A stretch of DNA of 64,000 bases, taken from Floricoccus tropicus (lineage in GTDB: Bacteria > Bacillota > Bacilli > Lactobacillales > Streptococcaceae). The position numbers and the translations under genes were made by a program. Within the stretch, counting starts at the first letter, position 1, and the number at the start of each line of letters is the position of its first letter. The notes under the pieces are model-generated. The model saw only the letters and a list, made by a program, of their open reading frames with translations, was not told the DNA's origin and did not search any database. Location: contig NZ_MKIR01000024.1 in the NCBI RefSeq assembly GCF_001832905.1, forward strand, positions 62,001 to 126,000, written 5' to 3'. Shown piece after piece: positions 35,908 through 45,826 of the stretch.

Positions 35908-36660
35908 ATGCATAAAGGTAAAAAGATTATTGCGCACAGGGGATTACCAGTATTAGCACCTGAAAACACAATGGGTGGTTTTAAGCTAATGGAGAAATAT
36001 AATGTAGATTGGTTCGAAACCGATGTTACTTCGACTAGCGATGGGGAACTTGTAATTATTCATGATGACTATCTTGATAGAACGACAAATAAATCAGGAG
36101 AGGTTTCAAGAATGAATTATTCAGAAATCGAAGATGCAGATACAGGTTTTTGGTTTTCATCAAAATATGATGGTGAAAAACTGCCAACTATGAGAGATAT
36201 TGTTGATTTTGTTAATGAAACCAAAATTAATTTGAACATTGAGCTCAAAGGTATTACAGGTCCGGAAGGTAATAAACTAGCGGATGGTCTAGTTTATAAA
36301 TTAAAAGACCTATTAGATCAAATTGATCCTAGCGTTGAAATTATTATTTCTAGTTTCAATTCGATAATGTTAGCTAAGATGCACAATATTGCTCCTGAAT
36401 ATGAATATGCTATTCTTTTTGAGCAACATACTTTGTATCCCGATTGGCAATTAATTGCTGATGCATGTGGAGCAAAGACAGTTCACTTAGAGAGTGAAAG
36501 GTTAACATATGATATGATTTCAGAAATCAAAAAACGGGGCTATAACGTTAATGTATGGACGGTTAATGATCATGGAAGAGCAAATGAACTTTTCAACTGG
36601 GGAGTTGATGGAATTTTTACAGATGTAGCAGATACATTTGTTGGAGAGAAAGGGGAATAA
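35908..36660 (+). CDS. Glycerophosphodiester phosphodiesterase, copy 2
   Basis: 250-residue GDPD barrel without extension. IIAHRGLPVLAPENTMGGF, ETDVTSTSDGELVIIHDDYL and NIELKG carry the metal and catalytic residues; DGIFTDVADTF closes the barrel. Cytoplasmic. The gap to the MFS gene is one base, so deacylated phospholipid head groups or glycerophosphodiesters are probably imported by the transporter and cleaved here. The promoter carries a candidate cre site. Confidence 0.93.
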   Translation: MHKGKKIIAHRGLPVLAPENTMGGFKLMEKYNVDWFETDVTSTSDGELVIIHDDYLDRTTNKSGEVSRMNYSEIEDADTGFWFSSKYDGEKLPTMRDIVDFVNETKINLNIELKGITGPEGNKLADGLVYKLKDLLDQIDPSVEIIISSFNSIMLAKMHNIAPEYEYAILFEQHTLYPDWQLIADACGAKTVHLESERLTYDMISEIKKRGYNVNVWTVNDHGRANELFNWGVDGIFTDVADTFVGEKGE

Positions 36661-36661
36661 G

Positions 36662-37948
36662 ATGAGTTTTAGTCAAACGATAATGAATAAGATAGGCTTT
36701 AAAGATAAGAAAAAATTTCTAGGTTTTCTAACAGTTGTGAGTTCTGGACAGATTATTTATTCGGCATTTGAAGCATTCAAAGGTACATTTTATAATACAT
36801 TGCTGGAAGTTTTCAATTTAAGTAATGCACAGTTAGGTACAATTCTTGGCGCACTAGGAATATCAACATTTCTATATATACCTGGTGGATGGATAAATAA
36901 TAGATTCTCTACTAGATCATTATTGATTACGGGTATGCTAGTAAGATTTTTAACTATAAACTATATGTTACTTTTCACTCCAGGATTTGAGCAATTAAAA
37001 TTCATTGCTATGATTTGGGGTGTAGTAGATGCGTTCTTTTGGCCTGCAGTTCTTAACGGAGTAATACTGACAACAAACGAAAGCAATAGATCTATAGGTT
37101 TTGGTTTACTAGAGTCGGTTCGTAGAGCATTGGAAGTTTTAATGAATTTCATTCTTGTAACTGTTATGTCAGTTGCTGGAGGTTTGGCAATATTTAAAGG
37201 TGGTATGTTTGTTTATAACTTACTATTGATACCTCTATGCTTCTTAGTAATGAAATATATTCCTAAAAATGGTATTTCAGCTGAACATGAGGGAGAGGGA
37301 GCAAAAGCCGCAGATGCATTAAAAGGACTGATTGCAGTTATGCTTAAACCAAAAGTTTGGCTAGCCTCACTTTCTGCATTGACTGTATACTGGTGCTACA
37401 TCATACTTATATATACTGTGCCATATCTTCAAGCTGTTTATAAAATTAATTCATCACAAGCTGCATTATTTGGTATTTTTAATACGGGGGTTATGGGAAT
37501 CATATGTGGTGTATTAGCAGGTTATATAGCATCAAAAGTTCTTAAATCATCATCATTATTAATGGGACTAGCTCTACTTGTCACTGCTGCATCACTTGGT
37601 TTAACTTTAATAGTTCCAAAAACGAAAGAAGCACTTCTTCCAGCTGTAATAGTATTATTCCTATTTTCATTTTCAATTTTCTTAGCAAAAAGTATCATTT
37701 TAGCTCCTGTTGCAGAACTTGATATAGATTCTAGGTATTCAGGATCAGCTATGAGTGTAGGATCATTCTTAGCGTATGCACCGGTTCTCCTTGTCTATTC
37801 AATGAATGGTCGTATTATAGATAATAATCTATCAGATCCAGTAGCTGCATATAAAACTATCTTTTTAATTGGAGTAGGAGTTGCATTATTTGGTGCATTC
37901 TGTTCATTTGTTTTAGTGGCCTTAAGTAAGAAAAGTAAAGCTGCATAG
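36662..37948 (+). CDS. MFS transporter, probably for glycerophosphodiesters or a related organophosphate
   Basis: 428 residues starting MSFSQTIMNKIGFKDKKK behind GAGAAAGGGG; codons upstream belong to the GDPD reading frame region. About twelve membrane helices. The loop GGWINNRFSTRSLLITGM is the MFS motif A region. Substrate is inferred only from the tightly linked phosphodiesterase. Confidence 0.8.
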   Translation: MSFSQTIMNKIGFKDKKKFLGFLTVVSSGQIIYSAFEAFKGTFYNTLLEVFNLSNAQLGTILGALGISTFLYIPGGWINNRFSTRSLLITGMLVRFLTINYMLLFTPGFEQLKFIAMIWGVVDAFFWPAVLNGVILTTNESNRSIGFGLLESVRRALEVLMNFILVTVMSVAGGLAIFKGGMFVYNLLLIPLCFLVMKYIPKNGISAEHEGEGAKAADALKGLIAVMLKPKVWLASLSALTVYWCYIILIYTVPYLQAVYKINSSQAALFGIFNTGVMGIICGVLAGYIASKVLKSSSLLMGLALLVTAASLGLTLIVPKTKEALLPAVIVLFLFSFSIFLAKSIILAPVAELDIDSRYSGSAMSVGSFLAYAPVLLVYSMNGRIIDNNLSDPVAAYKTIFLIGVGVALFGAFCSFVLVALSKKSKAA

Positions 37949-37973
37949 TTAAAACAATATAATAATAACTAAG

Positions 37974-37996
37974 GGTTGCTGAAAAGCAGCCTTTTT
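37974..37996 (+). terminator. Terminator of the GDPD/MFS operon
   Basis: GGTTGCT-gaaa-AGCAGCC hairpin with a T-run. Confidence 0.88.
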
Positions 37997-38130
37997 CATC
38001 AAGTAAATTTACTATTTGCTTATAAACCACTATTTTTGAGAAATTTTGTTATAATTAGTAAACATTATTACTTATAAATAAAATAGTATTTATTTTTTAT
38101 TGAGTTTAATTTTTAGGAGAGGAGTGAATT

Positions 38131-39582
38131 ATGTCACTTGCAACATTTTATAGCATACTGGGGACTTTGGTTTCTATAAATGCCGTTCTAGCACTTATAA
38201 CAATTTTTCGTAAGCCAAGGTCAATAGCAAGTATCTTTGCTTGGTCTTTGATTCTTATCTTCTTACCCGGGGTTGGTTTTATTGCCTATCTATTCCTAGG
38301 TCGAGGTCTTGATAAGAAAACAGTAGAGCATTTTGCTGAAGAAAATAAACAAGATTTAAGTGCCATCCAAGAAAAAATTAATCAAATGAACCATTCTGTT
38401 GAGAGGAAAGTTATGACTCCTCAGGAACGTCAGCTAAAACGTTACTTTAGTAATATTGAGCGTACGCCATTATGTAGAGGAAACGATGTTTCTTTTTACC
38501 TCAGTGGGGAAGAAAAATTTGCAGCGCTATTTGAAGATATTAAAAATGCTAAAGACAATATTCACGTTGAATACTATGCTTTTTTTAGTGATAAAATAGG
38601 TACTATCTTCCGTGATCATTTGATTGATAAAGCAAAACAAGGTGTCGAAGTAAAACTTATTTACGATCCATGGGGTGGTCATACAAAATCTAGTTTCTTT
38701 AAACCTCTTGAAGAAGCAGGAGGACAAGTCATTCCCTTTATCACTGCGCGTGATATTATTCGGAATACTCGTTTGAATTATCACTTACACCGCAAAGTGG
38801 TGGTAATTGATGGGCAAATTGGATGGACTGGTGGCTTTAACGTAGGTGACCAGTACATCTATGGTAGTGAAAAATTTGGTTTTTGGCGTGATACTCATGG
38901 TCGAATGGTTGGAACAGCAGCTTTTGGTCTGCAAGAAACATTCATTCGTGACTGGAATGTATCTGTCTCTGATGAAAAAGATAAGCTTGAAAGAAAAGAT
39001 AATTATTTTGTGGTACCAAAAGAGCCAGTCGGGAATGTTGATATTCAAATCGTATCAGATGGACCTGAAAGTGAATCTATGACTTTAAGAACCGGATTTA
39101 TGAAAATGATCATGGATGCTGAAGATTACATTTGGTTTCAATCTCCATATCTAGTTCCAGATGATCCAATGATTACAGCATTGGTTGCCGCAGCCCAATC
39201 AGGAGTAGACGTAAGAATCATGGTTCCTGATATGCCAGACCATCCATTTATCTTCCGTGCGACTCAGTATTATTCTAATTATCTACATAAACATGGTGTT
39301 AAAATTTATAACTATAACAATGGATTCATTCATTCAAAAACGGTTGTTATGGATGATAGACTAGGGGTATTTGGAACAACTAATCAAGATATTCGTAGTT
39401 ATGATTTGAACTTTGAAGTCAGTGCTTTCTGTTATGATGAAGGTGTGGCCAAAGAAATGGCAGAAATTTTCAAAAATGATATGAAGAAATCTACTGAATT
39501 AACTGATGAGATAATTAGTAATCAATCACTTTGGCTTAAATTTAAACAAAATTTCTCAAGACTATTAAGCCCAATCCTATAA
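38131..39582 (+). CDS. cls: Cardiolipin synthase
   Basis: 483 residues. Two N-terminal membrane helices (about 5-25 and 35-55) precede two phospholipase D-type HKD motifs, HLHRKVVVIDGQIGWTGGFN (about 213-232) and FIHSKTVVMDDRLGVFGTTN (about 403-422). It joins two phosphatidylglycerol molecules to cardiolipin at the membrane. It has an AGGAGAGGAG ribosome-binding site and stands alone. Confidence 0.95.
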   Translation: MSLATFYSILGTLVSINAVLALITIFRKPRSIASIFAWSLILIFLPGVGFIAYLFLGRGLDKKTVEHFAEENKQDLSAIQEKINQMNHSVERKVMTPQERQLKRYFSNIERTPLCRGNDVSFYLSGEEKFAALFEDIKNAKDNIHVEYYAFFSDKIGTIFRDHLIDKAKQGVEVKLIYDPWGGHTKSSFFKPLEEAGGQVIPFITARDIIRNTRLNYHLHRKVVVIDGQIGWTGGFNVGDQYIYGSEKFGFWRDTHGRMVGTAAFGLQETFIRDWNVSVSDEKDKLERKDNYFVVPKEPVGNVDIQIVSDGPESESMTLRTGFMKMIMDAEDYIWFQSPYLVPDDPMITALVAAAQSGVDVRIMVPDMPDHPFIFRATQYYSNYLHKHGVKIYNYNNGFIHSKTVVMDDRLGVFGTTNQDIRSYDLNFEVSAFCYDEGVAKEMAEIFKNDMKKSTELTDEIISNQSLWLKFKQNFSRLLSPIL

Positions 39583-39596
39583 AATTAAATGTATTT

Positions 39597-39629
39597 AATC
39601 TCAAATCGTCTAAGATTTGGGATTTTTTT
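39597..39629 (+). terminator. Terminator of cls
   Basis: AATCTCAAATC-gtctaa-GATTTGGGATT hairpin with T-run. Confidence 0.85.
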
Positions 39630-39647
39630 ATAATACACATAAAAACA

Positions 39648-39676
39648 TTGACAGCAAATGTAATATTTGATAAATT
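39648..39676 (+). promoter_or_regulatory. Promoter of the LacI-type regulator gene
   Basis: TTGACA (39648-39653), 17-base spacer, TAAATT (39671-39676). Confidence 0.75.
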
Positions 39677-39681
39677 ATATA

Positions 39682-39695
39682 TGAAATCGATACCA
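39682..39695 (+). promoter_or_regulatory. Operator or cre site at the regulator transcription start
   Basis: TGAAATCGATACCA. It matches 13 of 14 positions of the cre consensus and also shares ATCGATACCA with the perfect palindrome at 40729, so it could serve CcpA, the local LacI-type regulator, or both. It covers the expected transcription start. Confidence 0.65.
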
Positions 39696-39711
39696 CAACA
39701 AAGGAGATAAT

Positions 39712-40710
39712 ATGGCAACTATAAAAGATGTTGCAAAGAAGGCTGGGCTTTCAGTTTCTACAGTTTCTAGATATTTGAATAATCACCCCTATATCTCTGA
39801 TGACAAGCGGGATGCGATTAAGAAAGCAATGGATGAATTGAATTACAGTCCAAGCTCGGTTGCAACGCAACTGAGGACGAAAAAGGGAAATACCATTGGG
39901 ATTCTAGTTTCACGAATTACCAATCCATATTTTTCCTACCTAGTCGATTCCATTGAGAGAACTGCAAAGTCAAAAGGTTACAATGTTCTAATCATGCAGA
40001 CCTATGACGATAAAACTTCAGAACTTCATATGCTTGAAATGCTTAAACAGCAATTCGTTTCAGCAATCATAATGTGTTCGATGGAAGGCTCTATTGAAAC
40101 TATTGAAAATTATAAGAAATTTGGACCAATTGTCCTTTGTAATGAAGAGTTTCCTGAAAGTGACTTGCTTCAAGTGTCAACGGATCAAGAAGCTGGCTCT
40201 TATGAGGCTACTAAATATCTTATTGATCAAGGTTACTCGAAAATTGCTTATTGTACCGGTGGCGATTTGACGACAAATGGTCATGGTAGTAATCGGGCGC
40301 AGGGATTTGAAAGAGCTTTGTCAGAAAGTAATTTATCAGTCAAAAAGAATTGGATATTTCCGAAGACCCACAGTATCGCTGATGGTAGGGAGGTTGCTTG
40401 TAAAATATTAAAGCAAGATGAAAACAAGAGACCGACTGCTATATTTACTTCAAGCGATGAGGTCGCTACTGGGATTTTAAGCGAATACTTAAGTCGAGGA
40501 TTAAAGGTTCCTGAAGATCTAGCAATTATGGGGTTTGATAATCAGCCATCGACTGAAATCCTGGCTGTGCCTTTAACGACAATCCAGCAACCTGTAAAAA
40601 CTTTAGGTCAAGAAGTTACTAATTTGATTATTGCTAAACTTGAAGGACAAACTTACGAAGTTGATTATAAAAATCTAAAATTAGAATTAATTAAGAGGAA
40701 ATCCGCTTAA
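39712..40710 (+). CDS. LacI/GalR-family repressor of the GH13/PTS locus
   Basis: 332 residues. The N-terminal HTH and hinge (TIKDVAKKAGLSVSTVSRYL, then QLRTKKGNTIGILV) lead into a periplasmic-binding-protein-like effector domain. Two CG-centred palindromes, one at its own promoter and one in front of the glucosidase gene, are its expected operators. It probably responds to the sugar or sugar phosphate taken up by the neighbouring PTS. Confidence 0.92.
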   Translation: MATIKDVAKKAGLSVSTVSRYLNNHPYISDDKRDAIKKAMDELNYSPSSVATQLRTKKGNTIGILVSRITNPYFSYLVDSIERTAKSKGYNVLIMQTYDDKTSELHMLEMLKQQFVSAIIMCSMEGSIETIENYKKFGPIVLCNEEFPESDLLQVSTDQEAGSYEATKYLIDQGYSKIAYCTGGDLTTNGHGSNRAQGFERALSESNLSVKKNWIFPKTHSIADGREVACKILKQDENKRPTAIFTSSDEVATGILSEYLSRGLKVPEDLAIMGFDNQPSTEILAVPLTTIQQPVKTLGQEVTNLIIAKLEGQTYEVDYKNLKLELIKRKSA

Positions 40711-40728
40711 TATTTCTTTTTGAAAAAC

Positions 40729-40744
40729 ATGGTATCGATACCAT
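40729..40744 (+). promoter_or_regulatory. Palindromic operator in front of the glucosidase/PTS genes
   Basis: Perfect 16-base palindrome ATGGTATCGATACCAT, the CG-centred form bound by LacI-family proteins, in the gap between the regulator and glucosidase genes. Confidence 0.75.
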
Positions 40745-40778
40745 AAAGTGCATAAATGGTTAAAAGAAAGAGAGAAAA

Positions 40779-42482
40779 ATGGAAAAAGTTATTTCGAAAT
40801 TTGGTAATACACCCGAATGGTGGAAAGAGGAAGTTGTTTATCAAATTTATCCAAAGAGTTTTTACGATAGCAATAATGACGGTATTGGTGATCTAAAAGG
40901 TATTACCGAGAAGCTTGATTACTTAAAAGATTTAGGTGTAACAATGCTTTGGATTTGTCCAATCTTTTCTTCTCCAATGGTTGATAACGGTTATGATATT
41001 TCAGACTACAAGGGTATTCAAGAAGAATTTGGAACACAAGAAGATTTAAATGAGATGCTTTCTAAGGCAGAAAGTCTTGGAATTAAGGTAATACTAGACC
41101 TTGTGGTCAATCATTCATCTGACCAACACGCATGGTTTCAAGCAGCACTAAAAGATCCTCAAAGTAAGTATCGTGATTACTACATCTTTAAAGAGGGGCA
41201 AGATGGAATGGCTCCGAATAATTGGAGGTCAATCTTTGGAGGTAGTGTTTGGGAAAAGGTTGATGGCGAAGAGGATACTTATTACTTCCATACTTTTGAT
41301 AAGAGGCAGCCAGATCTGAATTGGGAAAATCCGCTACTTCGTCAAGAAATTTATGACATGGTAAATTGGTGGCTTGATAAAGGAATTGCAGGATTTAGAG
41401 TAGACGCTATCACCTTTATTAAGAAGGATCAAGATTATGCTAGTATGCCAGTTGATGGACTTGATGGTCTTTCAAATGTGAAACATAAGGCACGTAATCG
41501 TCCGGGTATTGAAGTTTTCCTCGATGAGCTAAATCATGAAACATTTGAAAAGCATAAATGTGTGACGGTTGGTGAGGCTCCTGGTGTAAATTATGATGAA
41601 TTTGATGGATATATTGGTGAAGGTGGTTACTTTAATATGATTTTTGATTTCCACTATGCTGATATTGATGTCGAAACAGGTAGCGAGTGGTTTAAAAAAG
41701 TTGATTGGAAGGTTTCAGAACTTCGAGATCTAATATTTCAAAGTCAGTATGCTCTTCAAGCTAATGGATGGGGAGCAAACTTCTTAGAGAATCATGACCA
41801 ACCAAGATCAATAGATAAGTATATACGTGATGAAAAATATCAAAATGAAATTGGAGCAAAAGCACTGGCAACCTTGTTCTTTTTCATGAGAGGGACTCCA
41901 TTCATCTATCAAGGTCAAGAAATTGGAATGACCAATTTCAAACGAACTTCCATTGATGAGTTCAATGATGTATCAAGTATTGATAATTACAATCGTTCAA
42001 TTCTTGAAGGATTTAGCCAAGATGAAGCAATGGGCTTTGTAAACGATCGCTCTAGAGATAACGGTAGAACACCATATCACTGGGATTCTACAAGTAATGC
42101 AGGGTTTACAGCTAGTAAAGATAGCTGGTTATCCCCTGTTGGAAATCATCAAGAAATTAATGTAAATGATCAAGAGGAAAAAAATGATTCAACCCTTTCA
42201 TTTTACAAGGAAATAATAGAATTGAGACAGAATTCTCAATACAGAAATACCCTAATCTATGGTGAGTTTAATGGTCTTAAAGTAGATGACAATGTTATTG
42301 CTTATGAGCGAATTGGTGACGACAATACTTTACAAGTATTTGTAAACCTAAGTTCTGATAAAGTCCAAGTGGAAATAAAAGGACAAGTGATTTTAGATAA
42401 TTACGATTCAAAAGATATAAATATTAATGGAGTTTTGGAGTTAGAGCCCTATCAAGCTCTTCTAGTGAGAAAGGAAAAATAA
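40779..42482 (+). CDS. GH13 alpha-glucosidase (oligo-1,6-glucosidase / phospho-alpha-glucosidase group)
   Basis: 567 residues. The (beta/alpha)8 barrel begins WWKEEVVYQIYPKSFYDSN. The catalytic nucleophile is Asp209 (GFRVDAITF), the acid/base Glu266 (TVGEAPG) and the third Asp340 (ENHDQ). The residue after the nucleophile is Ala rather than the Val reported for alpha-1,6-specific enzymes, which points towards alpha-1,4 or another linkage. Coupling with a PTS suggests the substrate enters phosphorylated. The PTS gene starts one base after the stop. Confidence 0.88.
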   Translation: MEKVISKFGNTPEWWKEEVVYQIYPKSFYDSNNDGIGDLKGITEKLDYLKDLGVTMLWICPIFSSPMVDNGYDISDYKGIQEEFGTQEDLNEMLSKAESLGIKVILDLVVNHSSDQHAWFQAALKDPQSKYRDYYIFKEGQDGMAPNNWRSIFGGSVWEKVDGEEDTYYFHTFDKRQPDLNWENPLLRQEIYDMVNWWLDKGIAGFRVDAITFIKKDQDYASMPVDGLDGLSNVKHKARNRPGIEVFLDELNHETFEKHKCVTVGEAPGVNYDEFDGYIGEGGYFNMIFDFHYADIDVETGSEWFKKVDWKVSELRDLIFQSQYALQANGWGANFLENHDQPRSIDKYIRDEKYQNEIGAKALATLFFFMRGTPFIYQGQEIGMTNFKRTSIDEFNDVSSIDNYNRSILEGFSQDEAMGFVNDRSRDNGRTPYHWDSTSNAGFTASKDSWLSPVGNHQEINVNDQEEKNDSTLSFYKEIIELRQNSQYRNTLIYGEFNGLKVDDNVIAYERIGDDNTLQVFVNLSSDKVQVEIKGQVILDNYDSKDININGVLELEPYQALLVRKEK

Positions 42483-42483
42483 G

Positions 42484-44382
42484 ATGGCAGAAATTAACTA
42501 TAAACAGATTGCAAATAATCTTGTTGAACTTATTGGTGAGGATAATATTGTTTCGGTAACTCACTGTGCTACACGTTTACGTGTTCAAGTAAAGGATCGT
42601 TCAGCGATTGATGATAGTCAGGTAGAACTTGTTGATGAAGTAAAGGGTGTTTTCTATAATGCTGGACAGTACCAAGTTATCCTTGGTACAGGTATTGTAA
42701 ACAAGGTTTACGATGAAGTTCAAAAACAGTATTCATTCCCAGAAGTATCAAAGGATGAAATGACTAAAGATGATTCATCTTGGTTACAAAGAGCAGTAAG
42801 AAATATTGCTGATATCTTTGTACCAATTATTCCAATATTAGGTGCAACAGGACTTTTCTTAGGTTTAAAAGGAGTGCTCTTTAACCCGACAGTTTTGAAT
42901 TTATTTGGAACTACTCCTGAAGCTATTCCTCAATGGCTATCAGCTCTTGTAACAGTCTTAACTGATACTGCCTTTGGATTTTTAACAGCATTTATTTGTT
43001 GGTCGGCCTTTAAGAAGATGGGTGGACTTCCTATTATTGGTTTCTTAATTGGTTTAATGCTGGTATCACCTGCACTTCCTAATGCCTATGCAGTTGCTGG
43101 TGGCACTGCTCAACCAATTATGGCCTTTGGTGTAATTCCATTAGTGGGTTACCAGGGCTCAATCCTAACAGCATTAATTACTGGTATGATTGGTGCAACG
43201 CTTGAAAAGAAACTGCGTAAGATTATGCCAAACTCAATGGATTTAATCTTTACACCATTTGTAGTAATTTTGGTTTCAGTTTTAGTTGCCTTATTTGTAC
43301 TTGGTCCAATCGTTCACGCCTTTGAAGGGCAAGCGATTAAGCTAATTGAAATGTTCTTACATTTACCATTCGGTATTGGTGGTTTGATTATCGGATTCCT
43401 TTATCCTATTGCTGTTATGACAGGAATGCATCACATGTTCATCATGATTGAAACATCTTTAATCGCAACAACTGGATTTAATCCCCTCATTACAGTTTGT
43501 GCTATGTATGGATTCGCCAATGCAGCAGTCTGTTTAGCCATCGCTCTCAAAGCTAGAAATTCAGCTGTAAAGGCAGCAGGAATTTCAGCAACTCTTACTC
43601 AACTACTTGGTGTAAGTGAACCCGCTTTATTTGGGGTAGTTATGCGTACTGGTATGAAGGCTATTGGAGTACTTTTGGCAAGTTCATCTCTTGGAGGAAT
43701 GGTTCTTTCATTGATGGGCATTCAAGCTAACAGTTATGGTCTTGCTGTTCTTCTTTCACCACTGATGTATATTTATAGCCCTTATCAAGTTACAACTTAT
43801 GTGATTGTCGGAATTCTTACTTTTGTATTTGCCTTTGTTATGACTAATATTATTGTGGTACCAGGTAAAGCTAAAACTGCCGCAACAAATGACAGTGATA
43901 GTCCAAAAGAAAGTCCAGTTCCATCTACTGATGTTATTACAAGCATTGATGAAATTCATACTCCACTTGCAGGTGAAATTATTCCTATTGAAGAAGTTAG
44001 CGATCCTGTATTTGCCAACAAACTTATGGGAGAGGGATTTGCAGTTATCCCAAGTGAAGGAACTGTTAAAGCACCGATAACAGGGGTTATAGAAATGGTT
44101 GCTCCTAGTAAACATGCTATAGGTATCAAGGGTGATAGTGGTCTTGAGTTACTTATTCACATGGGTATTGACACAGTGGCGCTTGATGGTGCACCCTTTG
44201 AAATTGATGTGAAGCCGGGAGACCATGTAGAAGTTGGCCAAAAACTCGGAACAATGGATCTTGACCAAATTATCAAAAATGGTAAAGACATTACTACAAT
44301 GGTAATCATTACAGACTCAGGAACTCAAGTAGAATCAATTAAGTTTTATGGTGAGCATGTTGTACCTATATTGAAAAAATAA
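42484..44382 (+). CDS. PTS sugar permease EIIBCA (glucose/sucrose/beta-glucoside superfamily)
   Basis: 632 residues in the order B-C-A. EIIB: phosphorylated Cys28 in VTHCATRLRVQVKD. EIIC: about ten membrane segments (roughly 105-460). A short linker rich in Ser, Pro and Asp leads to EIIA, with TPLAGEIIPIEEV and the phosphorylated His in ELLIHMGIDTVAL. It imports and phosphorylates a disaccharide. The partner enzyme suggests an alpha-glucoside such as trehalose, maltose, isomaltose or a sucrose isomer; I cannot choose. Confidence 0.93.
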   Translation: MAEINYKQIANNLVELIGEDNIVSVTHCATRLRVQVKDRSAIDDSQVELVDEVKGVFYNAGQYQVILGTGIVNKVYDEVQKQYSFPEVSKDEMTKDDSSWLQRAVRNIADIFVPIIPILGATGLFLGLKGVLFNPTVLNLFGTTPEAIPQWLSALVTVLTDTAFGFLTAFICWSAFKKMGGLPIIGFLIGLMLVSPALPNAYAVAGGTAQPIMAFGVIPLVGYQGSILTALITGMIGATLEKKLRKIMPNSMDLIFTPFVVILVSVLVALFVLGPIVHAFEGQAIKLIEMFLHLPFGIGGLIIGFLYPIAVMTGMHHMFIMIETSLIATTGFNPLITVCAMYGFANAAVCLAIALKARNSAVKAAGISATLTQLLGVSEPALFGVVMRTGMKAIGVLLASSSLGGMVLSLMGIQANSYGLAVLLSPLMYIYSPYQVTTYVIVGILTFVFAFVMTNIIVVPGKAKTAATNDSDSPKESPVPSTDVITSIDEIHTPLAGEIIPIEEVSDPVFANKLMGEGFAVIPSEGTVKAPITGVIEMVAPSKHAIGIKGDSGLELLIHMGIDTVALDGAPFEIDVKPGDHVEVGQKLGTMDLDQIIKNGKDITTMVIITDSGTQVESIKFYGEHVVPILKK

Positions 44383-44389
44383 AATTCAG

Positions 44390-44414
44390 AAGGTCCTTAA
44401 AGGGCCTTTTTTTA
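44390..44414 (+). terminator. Terminator of the LacI/GH13/PTS locus
   Basis: AAGGTCCT-taa-AGGGCCTT hairpin (one mismatch) and T-run. Confidence 0.88.
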
Positions 44415-44527
44415 TAAAATTTTGACTGATTTAATAAAGTAGGATATTATAAAAGAAAATAAGTCTTTGAAAGGTAATGTCAATTTATGTAATGTTTTTT
44501 AAAAACAATTCCGATATTTATTAAACT

Positions 44528-44562
44528 TTTGTGTATGTAAAAGTCTTTTTATGTTACACAAA
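44528..44562 (+). promoter_or_regulatory. Inverted repeat upstream of the MFS exporter gene
   Basis: TTTGTGTA and TACACAAA arms (8 of 8) 19 bases apart, with an inner TAAAAG/CTTTTTA pairing. A candidate operator or leader hairpin 31 bases before the start codon. Confidence 0.45.
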
Positions 44563-44593
44563 TTGAAGAGGGAAACCTTATTTAGGAGAATAA

Positions 44594-45826
44594 ATGTTTT
44601 TAAAAAATAATAAATTATATTACCAATGGCGTAGTCTTGAATGGATTAGTATGCTGGGTGATAGTTTTTACTATATCGCCCTTTTATCATATGCTTCAAA
44701 CTTATCTAATCCAAAAATAGCTATAATGATAATCAGTATCTCTGAGATTTTTCCAAGAGTTTTTGAAGTATTTCTTGGAGTTTTAGCTGATTCGACCCGG
44801 CAGAGAACAAAGAGATTTTTCCAATCAGGGATTTTTAGGGGATTTTGTTATCTCTTGATTGGAATAATAATGTTAAAATCAAATTCCATTATAGGAATAC
44901 TTATAATTGGTATATTAAATGCACTCAGCGATTTGTTTGGTTCATATGTAGAACTATGCATATCACCATTTATCAAGTTGATAGTAGATGAAGATGATTT
45001 GGAGGAATCACTAGCTATTAACTCATTCTTTCATAACTTTATTTATATGTTTGCTAATTTAATTGGTGCGGCTTTATTAGGAGTATTAGGAATTCAATTA
45101 CTGGCTTTTTTCAACGCCTTAACTTTCTTTTTCGTTGCTTTTGGTGTAAAGGCAATAAGTAGTCAATTAATTGAGGTTGAGAAGAAGATTGAAGTTGGGA
45201 AGTTTACTCATATTAAGGACGTTGTAAACCATATTTTATATAGTTTGAAAGATTTAATTAGTGAAAAATCAATAAGGAATTTTTTCTTATTTGCTGCTTG
45301 CCTTAATAGTTTTTCGCAAACGACTATACCTGTATTGTCAATCTACTTATCCCAAAATAAAGATTTTCAAATTATCAATTTGGCATATTCGGTAGCAATA
45401 ACTCAGGGATTAATTGTTCTATCTGGACTTTTAGGTAACTTTTTAGGGCCAAAATACTTTACAAGGTTGTCAACAAATAATATTCTAGCTATCTCATATG
45501 CTGGGAATATGTTGTTTTCTGTTTTTATATTTAAAAATTTACCAATGTTAGCAGTTTTGAGTTTGCTGATAAGTACTTTTACCATAGGGATATTTAACAT
45601 TAGATTTAGCGTAATTATATTAAAGAATACACCATTAGAGAAAATGGGAATTATAAACTCTTGTATGAATACCTTTTTTATGGTAATTCCAGCTTTGATA
45701 TCAACAGTATTAATAAGTTTGGTTACTAACTCGATATTTATATATGCTTTATTTGTTGGTGTGATTTCCATCACTGCACTCTTAATTTTGTTTCTAACAA
45801 GAAATACAAAATTAGATATAGGATAA
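44594..45826 (+). CDS. MFS exporter
   Basis: 410 residues, about twelve membrane helices. The family is the MFS group that includes macrolide-type exporters: DSFYYIALLSYAS in helix 1, and ADSTRQRTKRFFQSG as motif A after helix 2. A drug-exporter role is possible but not shown. It is followed by two membrane-anchored HTH proteins transcribed in the same direction, each with its own terminator. Confidence 0.8.
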   Translation: MFLKNNKLYYQWRSLEWISMLGDSFYYIALLSYASNLSNPKIAIMIISISEIFPRVFEVFLGVLADSTRQRTKRFFQSGIFRGFCYLLIGIIMLKSNSIIGILIIGILNALSDLFGSYVELCISPFIKLIVDEDDLEESLAINSFFHNFIYMFANLIGAALLGVLGIQLLAFFNALTFFFVAFGVKAISSQLIEVEKKIEVGKFTHIKDVVNHILYSLKDLISEKSIRNFFLFAACLNSFSQTTIPVLSIYLSQNKDFQIINLAYSVAITQGLIVLSGLLGNFLGPKYFTRLSTNNILAISYAGNMLFSVFIFKNLPMLAVLSLLISTFTIGIFNIRFSVIILKNTPLEKMGIINSCMNTFFMVIPALISTVLISLVTNSIFIYALFVGVISITALLILFLTRNTKLDIG

